From Aphis gossypii (Eukaryota > Arthropoda > Insecta > Hemiptera > Aphididae), in assembly GCF_020184175.1 (NCBI RefSeq), contig NC_065530.1, positions 53,235,260-53,299,259 of the forward strand: DNA of 64,000 nt, given 5' to 3'. Both the position numbers and the translations under genes were made by a program. Below the pieces are notes generated by a model. It saw nothing but the letters and a program-made list of their open reading frames with translations, was not told where the DNA came from and ran no database searches. Below, in pieces: positions 49,132-61,454 of the stretch; position 1 is the stretch's first letter, and every line of letters begins with the position of its first letter.

Positions 49132-49757
49132 CTAGTATGTAAAATAGATATTTTATACTTAATAATTATTAATTACTATGTATTATAAAATAGCCTGAAA
49201 ATGTCTTAAAAAATTTGAAAAAAAATGCATATTTTAAAATGAAAAATTGGTTTAAAAATTATATCATAAGCAGTAACATTTGTGGCAGATTTTCAGGTAC
49301 CTTATTTACACTTCAATAATTTACGTGTATTTCATAATAGCATAGCTTTAACGGGACATGAAATTAAGTGTAATCGGATCTAAATTTTTAGATATGACTC
49401 GAGCGAATAGATAACATTATTGATATTATTATATTTTTAAAAAGAATATAATATTATATACATAGGTACATATTATTGAGTTGTTGGAAATGTGAAACCA
49501 CAATTCGATTGGTAATAATATTAGGTATTGAGCGTGGCTTCCACTAATGAAGATTGTTCTCACGTTTTAAACTAATACGATGAACCGATCAGCGGCTATA
49601 TCTATAGGATGTATACGTGTTTTTTATTTTAAAAATATTTTGTTGAATTCCATAACTATAATATATAGTACCTATATAGTAGGCACGTAAATACAATACT
49701 ATTTCAGTATTATATATTGTCTGTGTAACATTTATATAGTATATTCTATAGTATGAT

Positions 49758-49776
49758 ACTATTATACTATAATAGT
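49758..49776. repeat. 19-nt palindrome with a 1-nt centre
   Basis: ACTATTATA and TATAATAGT are exact reverse complements around a central C. GGTACCTATATACC follows immediately and is itself partly self-complementary. Confidence 0.85.
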
Positions 49777-50089
49777 GGTACCTATATACCATTATTATTA
49801 TGATAGTTCCCATTATAAAATCTGACGATAATAATATTATGCATGCACTTCATAAAATTATTATTATATAAAATTAATTGCTATTCATAAAGTAATATTT
49901 TATATGGTAACAACTTAAAACTAATAAGACGTCATGATAAGACAAAATGAAGAACTCGTAAACAACACCACTACAGTTTTTCAAATAAAAGTTATAAGTA
50001 TCTGCATTTTGAAGTATAATATTATATTTACTTGATTTGCGAAAATTACAGTAGCTTTATTAAATCATAATGGTTCTATGATTTTTCAG

Positions 50090-50287
50090 CTCGAGAAATT
50101 CGACAATAATAATAATATGACGATGAGGAAATTCGATCCTTTTAGAATGCGGACGGCAATGATTAAAACGGTTTTTGGATTGAAATTCGTAAGCGATAGG
50201 TTCCGGCCTATGTTAGGTGAACATGGTATATATAAGACATGGTGTTTAAAAAAAAAAAAAGGTGTTATGTCATTCATACCTCTGTGA
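50090..50287 (+). CDS. Candidate exon after an ATTTTTCAG acceptor
   Basis: CTATGATTTTTCAG (ending 50089) precedes 65 open codons closed by TGA at 50285-50287. The reading starts L-E-K-F-D-N-N-N-N-M-T-M-R-K-F-D-P-F-R-M, with mixed charge, and ends with a Lys run from a poly-A tract. A GTAAGC donor at 50189 would give a 99-base exon that omits the Lys run. No domain is recognised. Two similar short units (GAAATTCGA) near the start suggest local duplication. Confidence 0.18.
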   Translation, partial: LEKFDNNNNMTMRKFDPFRMRTAMIKTVFGLKFVSDRFRPMLGEHGIYKTWCLKKKKGVMSFIPL

Positions 50288-50289
50288 TA

Positions 50290-50785
50290 TAATATAATAA
50301 TAACAGATTATAGTAGACTGTGGAAGTATAAGTATAAACTGCAAACTCGACGACCACGGTTTTGGTCATTGAATTCACAAACATAGGTATATACATAATA
50401 CATATATACTAAATTCATCTGGATCGTGGCGTTTACTGTATAAATACGGTGTATGTCTGCGAACGTTTATACTTTAGCGAATGGGCAGTTCAAATTTTTC
50501 TATAACGTTTTCCAACGTTTACTGCTATTGAATTTCCTCAAAATAGCTAACATTAAATGCAACTCGATACTTGCATCGCATTAGTTATACCCACAACGAC
50601 GATGACCAATACCGCGGTATACGATAACGAATTATCGTGACAGTGCATCTGATGCACTATAGTGCACCCTAACTACACGCTTCTTATTATAATATATTGT
50701 TGTGTGTACCAGAGTGTATGTTGCTGTGTACTCGACGGCATTATATACCTATATAATATGATAATACATATGTATGCGTGCTCGT
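50290..50785. other. AT-rich stretch before CpG-rich patch 7
   Basis: No gene is seen. It holds TATA-rich repeats and a small palindromic GCATCTGATGCA near 50646. It may contain upstream sequence for the promoter-like block that follows. Confidence 0.5.
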
Positions 50786-50789
50786 GGTC

Positions 50790-51130
50790 GTTACAATAAT
50801 ATATTTATAGAGGGGCGTTCGGTGGCGTAGGTGGCGACTTCGGCGCGGGTTCAAGGGTTAGCCGAGTTAATGGTGTTTTAAACGCGTCTCTTAAAAACCC
50901 ATTAAACGACCCGGCCGGGGAAAAACTCGTTCGGCGGCGGCAATAATGACCATGTGCCGGGGAGGAGTCGGTGCCGGGGCCGCTCCCATTGGCCGCGCGC
51001 GTCGTCTTCTTCGGCCGTGAGAGAGAGACTGTCCGAGCGCGGCCGGCCGGACATCGGCGGCCCGCTGACCACCTTGACGCGTGGGTGGGGGAGACGGTCG
51101 CGGGATAGAGGCGCGCTGCAATGACCGTGG
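50790..51130. promoter_or_regulatory. CpG-rich patch 7 with TATA-like and CCAAT-like elements
   Basis: TATTTATAG at about 50802-50810 is followed at once by a strongly GC/CpG-rich block. An ATTGG (CCAAT on the minus strand) at 50988-50992 sits in CTCCCATTGGCCGCG, the usual GC-rich surrounding of functional CCAAT boxes. A plus-strand start would fall 25-30 bases after the TATA-like box, while the CCAAT box suits minus-strand transcription. Long frames on the minus strand (50805-51281 and 50891-51121) are Arg/Pro/Ser/Ala-rich with no domain and are probably by-products of composition. Confidence 0.35.
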
Positions 51131-51289
51131 TACAGGTTATAGGTGACCGTATATAGGCGGTATAATACAGGTGCGATACATTATTGTTTATGTGTGCGTT
51201 TGGATCACAATATAACGACGATAATACGCGCAATGTCGAACGAAGTGATACTCGTCGATAGTCGTGATACGGACAGTACAATGTTATGA

Positions 51290-53135
51290 TATTATAAAAA
51301 ACGTAATACAGTGATAATTGCAGAAAATTTTATCATATATCAAATAATATTACATTTTTTTCATACATACATGACCGCAATAGTGGTCATTACCATATAC
51401 TGAATAATAAGTATAGAACGATTGTCCCGAAAATCGAATAGAATAATTCATGCAGTTGTTGAACGTCTGCAGATCAAGTCAAAGTCACAACTGCAATGCG
51501 AGCACAATAACTATAGTAATATAGTATAGGAAACCTTTTTAAATTTAGTTTCAAATACACTCTCAATATTTAAGATTATACCTATTCAACACTTGAATGT
51601 TTGCAACTTATTCTTCCGGTTTTAATAAATTTGAATTAAACAAAATAATGCATTTTTAATCAAATTTAAAAAAAAAAATGTTTATCGTTTATCAGTATGT
51701 ATACGACTAAATTCATATAGTGTAAATCATAAACAGTGTGTTAACTCTGATACAGTATGTATAGTACTGAATCGGAAAAATAAATAGACAGTCATGAATG
51801 TTATACATTATGTTAGTAATTATTAATAACTAATTAGTATTATAAAAGTGACACATATATGGTTATAATAACTCAACGGAATGAAAAGTGAAAGGGACCC
51901 ACATACGTATAAAGCAGTAATTAAATAGATTATTAGATTTATGGGTCGAGTGTGTCCGAAGCCAAAGGTAATACTAAATATTTCTGTGGAAAGACCTTCA
52001 GTATTTGAATTGGTTTTTCTATTTGGTGATTACAACGTAGGTACCCAATATTAATTTAAAAAAATTCAAAATTATCATTTTTTATTTATTTCAGCAATTC
52101 TTTATAACTCTAATTACAGATTTAGATAGAATTAAAATTTCCAAATAAATTTTCTTCTTTTTTAATTTTTATGTATTGTATTTTTATTTAAGTTTTGACC
52201 AATAATTATTGCCAAATCTATATTCTACTATATTCTATACACATAATTTAGCGTTTTAATAAACTTTTATGTTATTTGTATTAAATTACTCATTTTTAAA
52301 GATATATTAATTTATTTCACCTGCATAATGATGAGCATAATAATAAATTATAATTAGTAGATTATACGCTAAGTCGTTATAACAATATATTTTAGTAGCG
52401 TATGTGTATGAATTATACTTATTGGTGTATTTATACTATATTTTAAACCAAAAAATATTAAAGATCTACACACAATTTTGTGTATTATAACATTTATAAC
52501 ATTTAAATAACTTAATACCTACATTAAATACAAACGATCTATAGGTTAATATTTCTACTCATCATGATACTCTCGTTGAAATAATTCTCGAAGTACCTAC
52601 ATAAAAAAAATTGTAAATTATTTAGCTACGGCCATATCTGTTAGGTTTAAAAATTATTGTCTGACATATCTTTGTTTATATTTAAAACGAAATGTACATA
52701 CCAAAAATCAGACACGGATTAATGTATAGTAATTAAAATATAAGCATTTGCACAGAGCGCCAACCGTTGTGGTTGAGTCGAAAAAGATCGAGTTGCCAAA
52801 AACCGTATACGAAAAAACTAATTATTTTGATTAAAAATATATATATATATATACATCGTCGGTTTAGGTAAATTATAAATACGTTGCACGTTGGTGTGGA
52901 GGCGCCTAAAATACTGTTCTTGGAATAAAGATAGGAATATTTAGATCGACTATTATACAGTCTCTCAAAAAGTATGAATATTACTGTAGGTAATGTGATT
53001 TAACTCGGATAAAGGTGACATAGGTAATAGGGTAAGGTATCCTCCGCACTGAAAAGCGTGGAATGAGGATGAACAAATAAGCCTATATGTTTAAGAATAA
53101 ACTAAAATGAGATGGAACTATACGCGCTGTATTAT
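51290..53135. other. AT-rich desert
   Basis: No gene, RNA or repeat family is visible. A/T runs and TATATA tracts dominate (for example 52838-52852). Confidence 0.6.
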
Positions 53136-53139
53136 ATGC

Positions 53140-53620
53140 ATCAGTGGCGCCGGCTTCAGATGAATCGCGTTACGTCTTTCGCAGGATAATAACGATTCTT
53201 CGGCGGTCGAACGATTCGTCGTCGTCTTCGTCGTCGTCGTCGGTCGATCAGTGTGCTCCGAAAAGACGGTATATATATATTTACTTTTTTTTCTCCTCCT
53301 GGCACATAGTATTTATGTATACGCGTATATAGTGTATTTATATACATGTATACGACGAATCGTCGATATAAATTCGCGAGTACACCGCCGCCGACCGATT
53401 TGTAAACGTCCGAGGCCGCAGCCAACATAAATCAAACGGGAAAGGTCGCCGCAACGCTCGAGCTCCCCGCGACCGAACTGCACTGCGGGTCTCTCTCTCA
53501 CGCCCTCTCCACAAGTTCTCGTTCTATCTCTGTTTCTCACTCCCTCTATCTTCACGGTCCGTCGTCTAATAATTACAACCGTCATCATCGTTATACGCCG
53601 CTCGTTGTTATTTCGCTGAT
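53140..53620. promoter_or_regulatory. CpG-rich patch 8 with a TCG repeat and a C/T-rich tail
   Basis: 53150-53260 is CpG-rich and includes a TCG/GTC repeat. 53380-53480 is GC-rich (CACCGCCGCCGACCG-like). 53490-53560 is pyrimidine-rich (TCTCTCTCTCACGCCCTCTCC-like). The order of CpG block then pyrimidine tract parallels patch 5 and the 38.2 kb block. Minus-strand frames 53156-53428 and 53313-53588 are Arg-rich from the repeats. Promoter DNA is the favoured reading. Confidence 0.3.
53216..53246. repeat. TCG-rich trinucleotide repeat
   Basis: About ten imperfect TCG units. In one frame it encodes Ser and in the reverse Arg/Asp, which explains the low-complexity open frames here. Confidence 0.88.
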
Positions 53621-53624
53621 TTCT

Positions 53625-56575
53625 ATAAATAAATACATATCAATATGTATATATGTGTAGGTACTCATCACTTAGCATTATTCAGGTACTTTTTTTCCGC
53701 GTCTGTATATACCTGGCAATCTCCACACATGAACAAATTTGGATTTAAGCTGAAATCATTATTTCACCTAGCGTCTTATTAGCTTACAAAACACATGCCA
53801 CCGTAAGGACGTTCGGAGAAATCGAAGAAAATCCACACGTTTGGTAATAAGTGTAAAAAAATTATTTTAATTGTATAAAACCGAATTCTATATGCACGGG
53901 TTCCAAAATTATATCTACTTGTATCATACCTATATTATAACTTAACAAAACATGAGTGTATATAATATATGTATACCAATATTATTTTCTTGATACAGAT
54001 ATAAAAAAAAAATTTCAATATGATTGAAAACCCGTTCATCTACGCAGACTTACTGACACTGTACAGAATAAGTTAAAATATATATTTGTAGTTGATATTT
54101 TTAATATATTTTAATGAATGATATACAATATCATCATTCATTATATTATGTAATTCTTTGATTCAGGTTTTTCAATAATAATTTATAAAACAACTTTTAT
54201 ATAAATATGGCATATTTATAAATTTAAAAAAAATAACACTTTAAATAATATTTATTTGGAAATTAAATTTTTGGACATTTTGAAATAACAGCCGTTTTTT
54301 TTAATTTTAATTTTCAAAGAAATTAAAATAAAGGTATTTAAATAAAATAAATTAATAATTATTGAATATTGATCAAGTTAGAGCTCCAGTTAAGTTTATT
54401 GATAGTTTTCAGAATAATATTTTATTTCAAAAATATAGACCATTCAATTATTTTTTAATTGTGATACATGAGCACGATATATCGACTTTTAAAACTAATT
54501 TATAAAATATATTGAAAGCTCAAAGTACTCATAATATTTACGAATTATTTATAAAAATTCTGCATACAATCGAGATTTATTTATATAAATGCATTTAAAT
54601 TTAGAATCACAACTGGCTTTACAATTATTTTTACTTAGTTTTAATATTCTATTTTTCACATTATTTAGAAACATAATATTTAAAAAAAAAAGGCATTTTT
54701 AAAATATTTAAATTATATTCCACATATTTTATTTACACATTTTGTTTAAAATAGTACATCAAATTGAAATTTTTTCTTATAATAGATAAATGATGAAAAA
54801 AGGAATTGATTTGTTTTAAACGGAGACACTTAGAGGGTAAAGTAATGTATGGGTCTTTTGGAATTCATTCATAATTATATAATTATAATATAATAATATT
54901 GTTTCGATTGACTTTTTTGGTTTTATTGAAGGTTGTACATCGTATAGTGACAACACTTCGTTTTTCTTTCATCGGGATTAAGATTTTTGGGTCACAATTA
55001 TTAGAAATTATAATAGATTCATGTTTTCGTAATTTTAGCTGGACTTAAGTTTATTCCATAATAAACCTACCTATTAATTTCCAGCGTCTGTAACGACCGA
55101 ATGCGTAGGCGTTCATGTGAAATGGTCATTAAAATAACATAAAAATGCAATTCCGGTCGAAGGTGTAAACGACATTCTCTTAACCCATCATATTATAATG
55201 CATTATATATTATATATAATATATATTATTATGTATTAGATTGAAGCGGATAGTTTTTATGCCTAATTTTTTTTTTTTAATAGGTTCGTTAAGTGAAGCC
55301 GGTATTTTTCTACCGTCAAGAGAAGAAAGTATTATATATTTTGCTATGAAGTTCGACGCTATCAACTAAAAATTATAGGAGGTGTAACTAACTATATAGG
55401 TAGGTAATTACTATTGCGATTGTTCATTATTTTTGTTTTATTATTGTGCAAGTCACAATGTCATATTTTATAAAGCTTTCACCACGTTTTAGCAAAAATT
55501 ATGTATTTACTTTCACAAAACACAATTATTATACGAAAACATTGCAATTGTTCCGGTATAAATGTAGTACACTAATACAATCGAAACGTTTGAAAATAAA
55601 TACACATTACCTATATACATGTTATTATATACTGTAGAAGTGATTGATGGACGTTGATGAATTTACGAAGGCAGAGCAAAAATATAACATTTGTACACTG
55701 CACAGTTCACACATAGATACATACGTGTGCGCCTGTGCAGTATCTATATGATTTATCTGAAACTTTAGACAGGATATAATATATAGTTAACGTTGCGATT
55801 TATTTTCAATCATAAAAGTGACATGGTTGCCGCGTAGCGAAACCTCATTTATCATGTTTAACGTAGTTTTGCGGGGTTGTTATTTGAATTTCTGTAAATG
55901 AATGCATTTTAATAATCCTACTTAATTAATAATAAAAAATGATAATAATAATCATAAAAAAAATTACATTATCCTTACTGACATTGCAGTAAACACGCGT
56001 GCAGGATACCCCACAAGTTTTTCTCAACCGGTATACGCACACGCCCTAGTCGTTAATCAAACACGCTGTTACAATAATAATTTGACTAAAGTATAAAACA
56101 ATCTCCATTCGCCCTTCAACGAAAGTTGACCGCTGCTGCACACACCGACTGTGAGTTAAGTTGATATACCTATACTATGTTAATAGCATAATATCTGCAA
56201 GTATGAAGCAAGTTTTATTATTCATTATATAAATACATATAGTAGGAGTGAAGCTATATTGAATAATTTTTTATTTTATTTGGGTGTTATTGTCGAAGTC
56301 AAATCGAATGATAAAAAATCAAATTTAGCGAGTAGGTAAAACAAAATAACAAAAGGAGCCCCGTCAAGGTATTCGCATACGAATTGCAGTCATATAATTA
56401 TTGCTATATTATAGTCATCGTGATCTGTACAATATATAATATTTTAAAAAAACCCTACAACCGAAGGTCAAATATTAATTATTATTATCGTTATGCCACC
56501 TAACTTTGGATACGGCGAGGTACAATATAACTTATATATTTGGGTTTATATAACAATAATAATAATATTATAAAT
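53625..56575. other. AT-rich desert
   Basis: Nearly 3 kb without a gene-like signal. 54000-55000 is extremely AT-rich. The plus frame 55446-55637 is Tyr/Lys/Thr-rich with no domain. A small more balanced block lies at 55975-56160. Confidence 0.6.
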
Positions 56576-56579
56576 CGGT

Positions 56580-57045
56580 TACCGAATAATAATATTATTC
56601 TTAACGACGAACGCCATTAGTTTTCCTCGGCGGGCGATTTTTCTATATTCCCTGCTCGCATTCGCTTCTCCGGCCTTCGCGGTGGCAAAGGTATACACTG
56701 TATTATATATATAATATATATATATATTTTTTTTTTTATAATTAGTTTTCTCTTGCCGGCGCGCAACCCCCAAGAGCCCTTCTAGCCGCCGCCGCCGCCG
56801 TATGCTTCTCGTGCGGCGGTGTATGCGCGCACGACTGTTGATTGATGCCGGGCCATCAGTCAGCGACTCGAGCGAGCGACCGAGCCCCCCTCGGCGTCCC
56901 GGCCGACGACGCCCTACTCCGCCCACGGGGCCCGCTCCATCGGCGGTTTTTATTTTATCGCCGCCGTCGACCGACCGAATTAATAATAACCACCACTTCC
57001 ACCGCCATGGAGTAAATAGTACATTTTTTTCTCTTGCAGCCCGCC
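56580..57045. promoter_or_regulatory. CpG-rich patch 9 with a strong acceptor at its edge
   Basis: A GC/CpG-rich block with (GCC)5 at 56785-56800. It is open on both strands (56579-57052 minus, 157 codons; 56802-57065 plus, 87 codons), with Arg/Gly or Pro/Arg-rich translations that come from composition. At the right edge ACATTTTTTTCTCTTGCAG ends at 57039, one of the best 3' splice-site matches on the plus strand. What follows is stopped quickly in that frame, so any exon there would be non-coding or in another frame. Confidence 0.3.
56785..56800. repeat. (GCC)5 trinucleotide repeat
   Basis: Five tandem GCC units, directly visible, inside CpG-rich patch 9. Confidence 0.9.
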
Positions 57046-57050
57046 ACCTC

Positions 57051-57089
57051 ATAATATCATATTAGAAAATAATAATAATATGATATTAT
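57051..57089. repeat. Perfect 12-bp inverted repeat, 15-nt spacer
   Basis: ATAATATCATAT at 57051-57062 is the exact reverse complement of ATATGATATTAT at 57078-57089. The spacer is A-rich with AATAAT units. It begins 11 bases after the acceptor-like site at 57039. Confidence 0.85.
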
Positions 57090-57094
57090 ATATA

Positions 57095-60000
57095 CGCGCT
57101 TTACATTATAAAATATGTTTATGAATAATAGGATCGACACAAATACCTGCAGTAATCATCGTGATTGGTTTATTGTTCCATTTGAAAATTTGTATAAACA
57201 TCTATAGTTTATGAATATGTTTAAAAAAAAGTTTACATTACATGTCACATCGGGCTTTTTATAAATAGACCTGGCATTCTGTAAAAATCCCCGATAATTT
57301 ATTATAAAGAAATGCTTAAGTAATAATAATTCATACACTTCCTAAAACTTCCCATTACGCACTGAACCTACTCACTCAATCATGAGTACACTCATCGGCA
57401 CCTACATGGTAAATAGCAAAGCATTTACCGACTTGAAGGCTTTTTTATTTTCTCGCGGATTGTAATCAATTTCAAAAATAGAATAATCATATGGGTATTC
57501 TTGAAATATTCATCAAACTTACCTATGTTATGTTAATATTTTTTATAGATAATAATATAGGCTACATCTACTTAAAATCGTTTTTCGTTTACAATGATTT
57601 ATAGTTGAATTCAAATTTAACACAGTGTCCTACTCAATGACATGGTAAACCCAACACCTACTGTACTTACAGAATAATGGTACCTACTTGTCCACTTTGT
57701 TAAAAAGACGTGAAATCACTATTACCGACTATTCTCTCGGCGATCAACATTTTATATTTCGTAAGAGAATAAACTACAAGATATACTGCGTTTAATTAAC
57801 ATTAAATACCTGAAATTTCTGATTGTAATTTTATAGGTACTTGCATTGGTAGGGAAATATTTAAATCATTATATTATTTTAAAATATTGAATTTTTAAGT
57901 TTTTAACTACGTTGTATTAATTTGATATCATTAACACTATCTTAAATTTAAGTATTGGAGTATTTTTTTTTATTTATACTCTATTTTTTTTCTTATTATT
58001 TTATGTTGACATTATGATTCTCAACTTTTTATCATTCAAAAAATCATTGTTCTGAACGGCCAATTAAAATTGTTTGCTTTTTTTTTACAACTTATATTTT
58101 CACTTAATATATATGTATATTTTTTTTTTTTATCACTTAAAAATGATAATGTTACATTTAAATATTAACGATACGACTTTGGACTTATTTGCAAAAGTAA
58201 CCAATATTATCACGAAGAACATTTATTTTGACAAAAATGATTGTGTTTGTACTGACAAATAAGATTGGAATTTAAAAAAAAAATCACATCTTTAGACGTG
58301 TTTTATTTTTGTCGAACATCATCAAACTAGCTGTACTTATTATTGCGCAAATATCAATAAGATTTACGGCGTAGGACGTAGGTACGTATATGATTTGCGT
58401 CATATATTATATTATACATAGGTATTATTTATATACTGCAGATATCTTTCGTTCACAGTTAATTTTAGCCTACGGGTTTTTGTTGTAATATGTTATGATT
58501 CATTTATGCATGTCCGACGCACGAAAACTGTCAAGAAAAGACTAGTTTTCTATTCCATCGGAGATGAATAGATGATATATAATATAGACGTAGAACGCCA
58601 ATTAAAATCAGTGCTTATGTGCACACGTGTATAATACCTGTTACCTGATACGTGGCTGACAAATCACAATATTATCATTTTTTTTTTCTAACAAATTTAT
58701 AACGATGATTTTTTACGGTGTCTGCAGCTTAATGCTCAGTCTCGTTCCATCGTAAAATATAAAATAAAATAATACATTATTTCGTCTGTTTTTAACGAGA
58801 TGCATGAATATTGGTAGCTGCACTTATTATCTATCTAGAAGACGATTACTATTATAAATATATTTTTTATAAACATAAAATCATCAACTAAATTTCAGGT
58901 AAGGCGAATATATGTATACAGCGTATATTGACGTTATATTAGCGTTTATATAAACTGTTTACCAGCTAATATATATAAATATTGTCTTTTCTTAAAGCAC
59001 ATTATTTGTATAGCCACGTATCACCAAAAAATACGCATTAATTACTATATAAAAGTGTGAAAAATATTTTTGTTGACTACAGTCTACAGATGTGCTTAAA
59101 CGTAAGTAACTGTATTATATCATTATAAACAGGTGCTCTCTATATATAAATTATAATTACTTATAGAAAATAATTAAATAATTAAATAAAAATAATAATT
59201 ATTATTAAAGACACCTATTATTTGAATATTTGTTTGAGTAGTATTTAAAATGAGTATTAAGTACCTAATTAAATATTAACATATATATTGACATTACACA
59301 TTAATATTATTATTATTATTAATAATAAATTATTTTATACGTTAATATGTTATTAATTACATAACAAAAGAAAATGTCGACGGTAAAAATAATATTATAT
59401 GATAATTGGTGTGACATTTAGAAACTGCTACGTACTTGGTACTTAAATTTCAAACAAATATAAAAGTATATGCATAATATATATTAACCGTAATTAGATT
59501 ATCTAAAGATATATCTTCTAGATAACGTAGATATATCATCTGCCCATAGCTTTGACATCCGCTCATCATGCATACAATTAAAGATCTCGAAGATTTCGTA
59601 CGCTCACGCAATTACTCCAGAATCTATACGGTTTGAAATTGTAGTTGCATTGACGTAAAATTTGTGTTGATATTACACGGCAATGATGTAATGTGTAGTG
59701 AGCAAACACGTAAATGATTGATGTGCATTGAACTTAAATAAACTAATTAAAAATTGAAAGTTGGCCGATAATTAAACTCTTTGACCTCTTTTAGTGGGAA
59801 ACGCGTCGACAGTTCTCTGAGCACCGAAAACAAGCCATAATATAAATTACATATGTTCGATGTATAAGTATAAGTTCGTATAGTCAGCCACAATTCCCTT
59901 GATCTAAAAAAAAAAATATAAACAACCATCTGTATATACTCAAAACAACCTGGCAAAAGTATAATATACATATTTTATGTAATATACCAGTTAATATTAT

Positions 60001-60585
60001 TATCATTCCTAATTACTACGAATTAAATCATGACAAAAAAATATAATATTCGTCTACCTAAGAAATAATAGTGATAGTTATAATATGATAATTGAAATAT
60101 AAGATACAACAAACTATTAACCAGAATACAAAAATTTCGAAATAAGTTATCACTATGCGGCACATGGTTAGAACTTGGACCGGTTTGTAGATTTTAGCAT
60201 ATCTGTAATACGCCGTGCAATCGATAAGTAAATTCGTAACTTAGGTAATCTTAGAGTAAAAAAAAAAAAAAAACAATACAAATTATTCAAAATGGTTACT
60301 ACAATATAGCACACACGCACGTTTTGTGAGTTTTCGTCGACACTACAAATGTTGATCATTACGCTCATATTGCTCTCTAGACGACGATAAAATAATGATA
60401 ATTATAAAGAAACCCGTAAATAATAAATACAGTTAAATCTAAACCTGCAGCATCAGGTGTAAACACATATAGTATTATTATTTACGATACATCGCGTGTG
60501 TAACCGTACAGCAGTACATACGTTCGTATATTTTATATTATATATTCATAATGTATGAAAATTAACGAAGGATGTGTCATTACAC
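57095..60585. other. AT-rich desert
   Basis: No gene is recognisable. CAG|GTAAGG near 58901 and GTAAGT near 59104 are donor-like on the plus strand; the latter lies 19 bases after a possible GACTACAG acceptor, but evidence for an exon is minimal. Poly-A/T runs occur at 58120-58131 and 60259-60273. The minus frames 59747-59971 and 60168-60368 have no domain. Confidence 0.58.
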
Positions 60586-60594
60586 ACGTGGTGA

Positions 60595-61450
60595 AGCTAC
60601 TTACCGGTAAGGGTGGGGGATGAGATTGGCGGAGAAAATCGCGCATCGCTTCGCCGAAGCGGTTTCTTCGCCGGAAAACTTTTAATCACCGGCCGTTTGC
60701 GCGCGCGCCAACAACAAGTCTCGCAAGTCTCATAAACGTCCACTGCCGCCACCGCCGCCGATGTCGATTAGCGCCGCGAGAAAGATCCGCTGACAGTGGA
60801 AGCGGAGACAGTGCGATGGCAAGATGCCTCGAGACGGTGGAGGTGATGACCGAAAATAATGTCTTTACCACCGCGTGCGGCGGCCACGGTCGTCGGTCGC
60901 GATTATTTTAATGGGAGCCGTTAAGATCGCGAGTCGGAGGGGAGGGAAACTCGGGCGCGTTTAACGCCCCTTCCTCGGTTCGGCCGGCGAACAAAAGGGT
61001 TGAAGAGGGGTAGGCATGTGAGCAGGCGATCGTTTTACAGCCCGCGCGTACGCGATACAATAATAGTTGTAGGCGTAAAGCTATAGCTCGGCATGTACAC
61101 GCAGACGTACATGTATGTATATATGTATTATATAATATATATATCTACCTATATATAATGTATTACGCTCACATAATCGACAAACTCTTTGGAATTTCAC
61201 CGAAGTAACGTGAGACCACAGCTGACTGAACTCCGGTCGTTATTACAGTATACCATACGTATATAATACTATATATATGTACGTGTATACTTACACGGGC
61301 TGCAAAAGAGCGCCTTACCGCGGCGGTGTGTGGCTTCAGCGGGACGATTAAGTTCCGTGGCTCGGCGATAATCGTTTTACGGTCAACGCGGTGAAAACTA
61401 GACGAATCTCCTGTCGCGGGAGTATTTCACGGAGATACGTGGATTATACG
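60595..61450 (-). promoter_or_regulatory. CpG-rich patch 10 with a minus-strand GTAAGT donor at its edge
   Basis: 60600-61020 and 61295-61440 are strongly CpG-rich. On the minus strand the block ends with CCG|GTAAGTAGC (last exon base 60605), and two frames are open into that donor. CpG-rich DNA bounded by a donor on its downstream side is the expected layout of a promoter plus first exon transcribed leftward. The frames are Arg/Ala/Pro-rich and show no domain, so the exon could be untranslated. A 6-bp stem CGCTTC/GAAGCG lies at 60647-60661. Confidence 0.33.
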
Positions 61451-61454
61451 CACG

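Larger units (their letters stand above)
48770..50075. other. AT-rich stretch with an A18 run
   Basis: No gene is recognised. CAG|GTGAGT at 48954 is a textbook donor sequence, but the bases before it do not form a convincing exon. An A18 run lies at 49114-49131. A palindrome-rich section lies at 49740-49800. Confidence 0.5.

Noticed and set aside
50805..51281. 158-codon minus-strand frame, the longest in the window
   Set aside because: Composition-driven: it spans CpG-rich patch 7, is Pro/Arg/Ser/Ala-rich, and shows no domain.
55199..55240. Long TATATA palindromes
   Set aside because: Alternating AT sequence is self-complementary by nature and common throughout the window.
56579..57052. 157-codon minus-strand frame
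   Set aside because: Gly/Arg-rich in the GC part and Lys/Tyr/Ile-rich in the AT part, with the change at the composition boundary, as expected of non-coding sequence.
59636..59660. TTGTAGTTGCATTG resembling miR-33
   Set aside because: The seed region GTGCATT is missing and the flanks do not fold into a precursor.
60822..60832. TGGCAAGATG resembling miR-31
   Set aside because: The match stops after ten bases and the setting is a GC-rich patch without a precursor stem.
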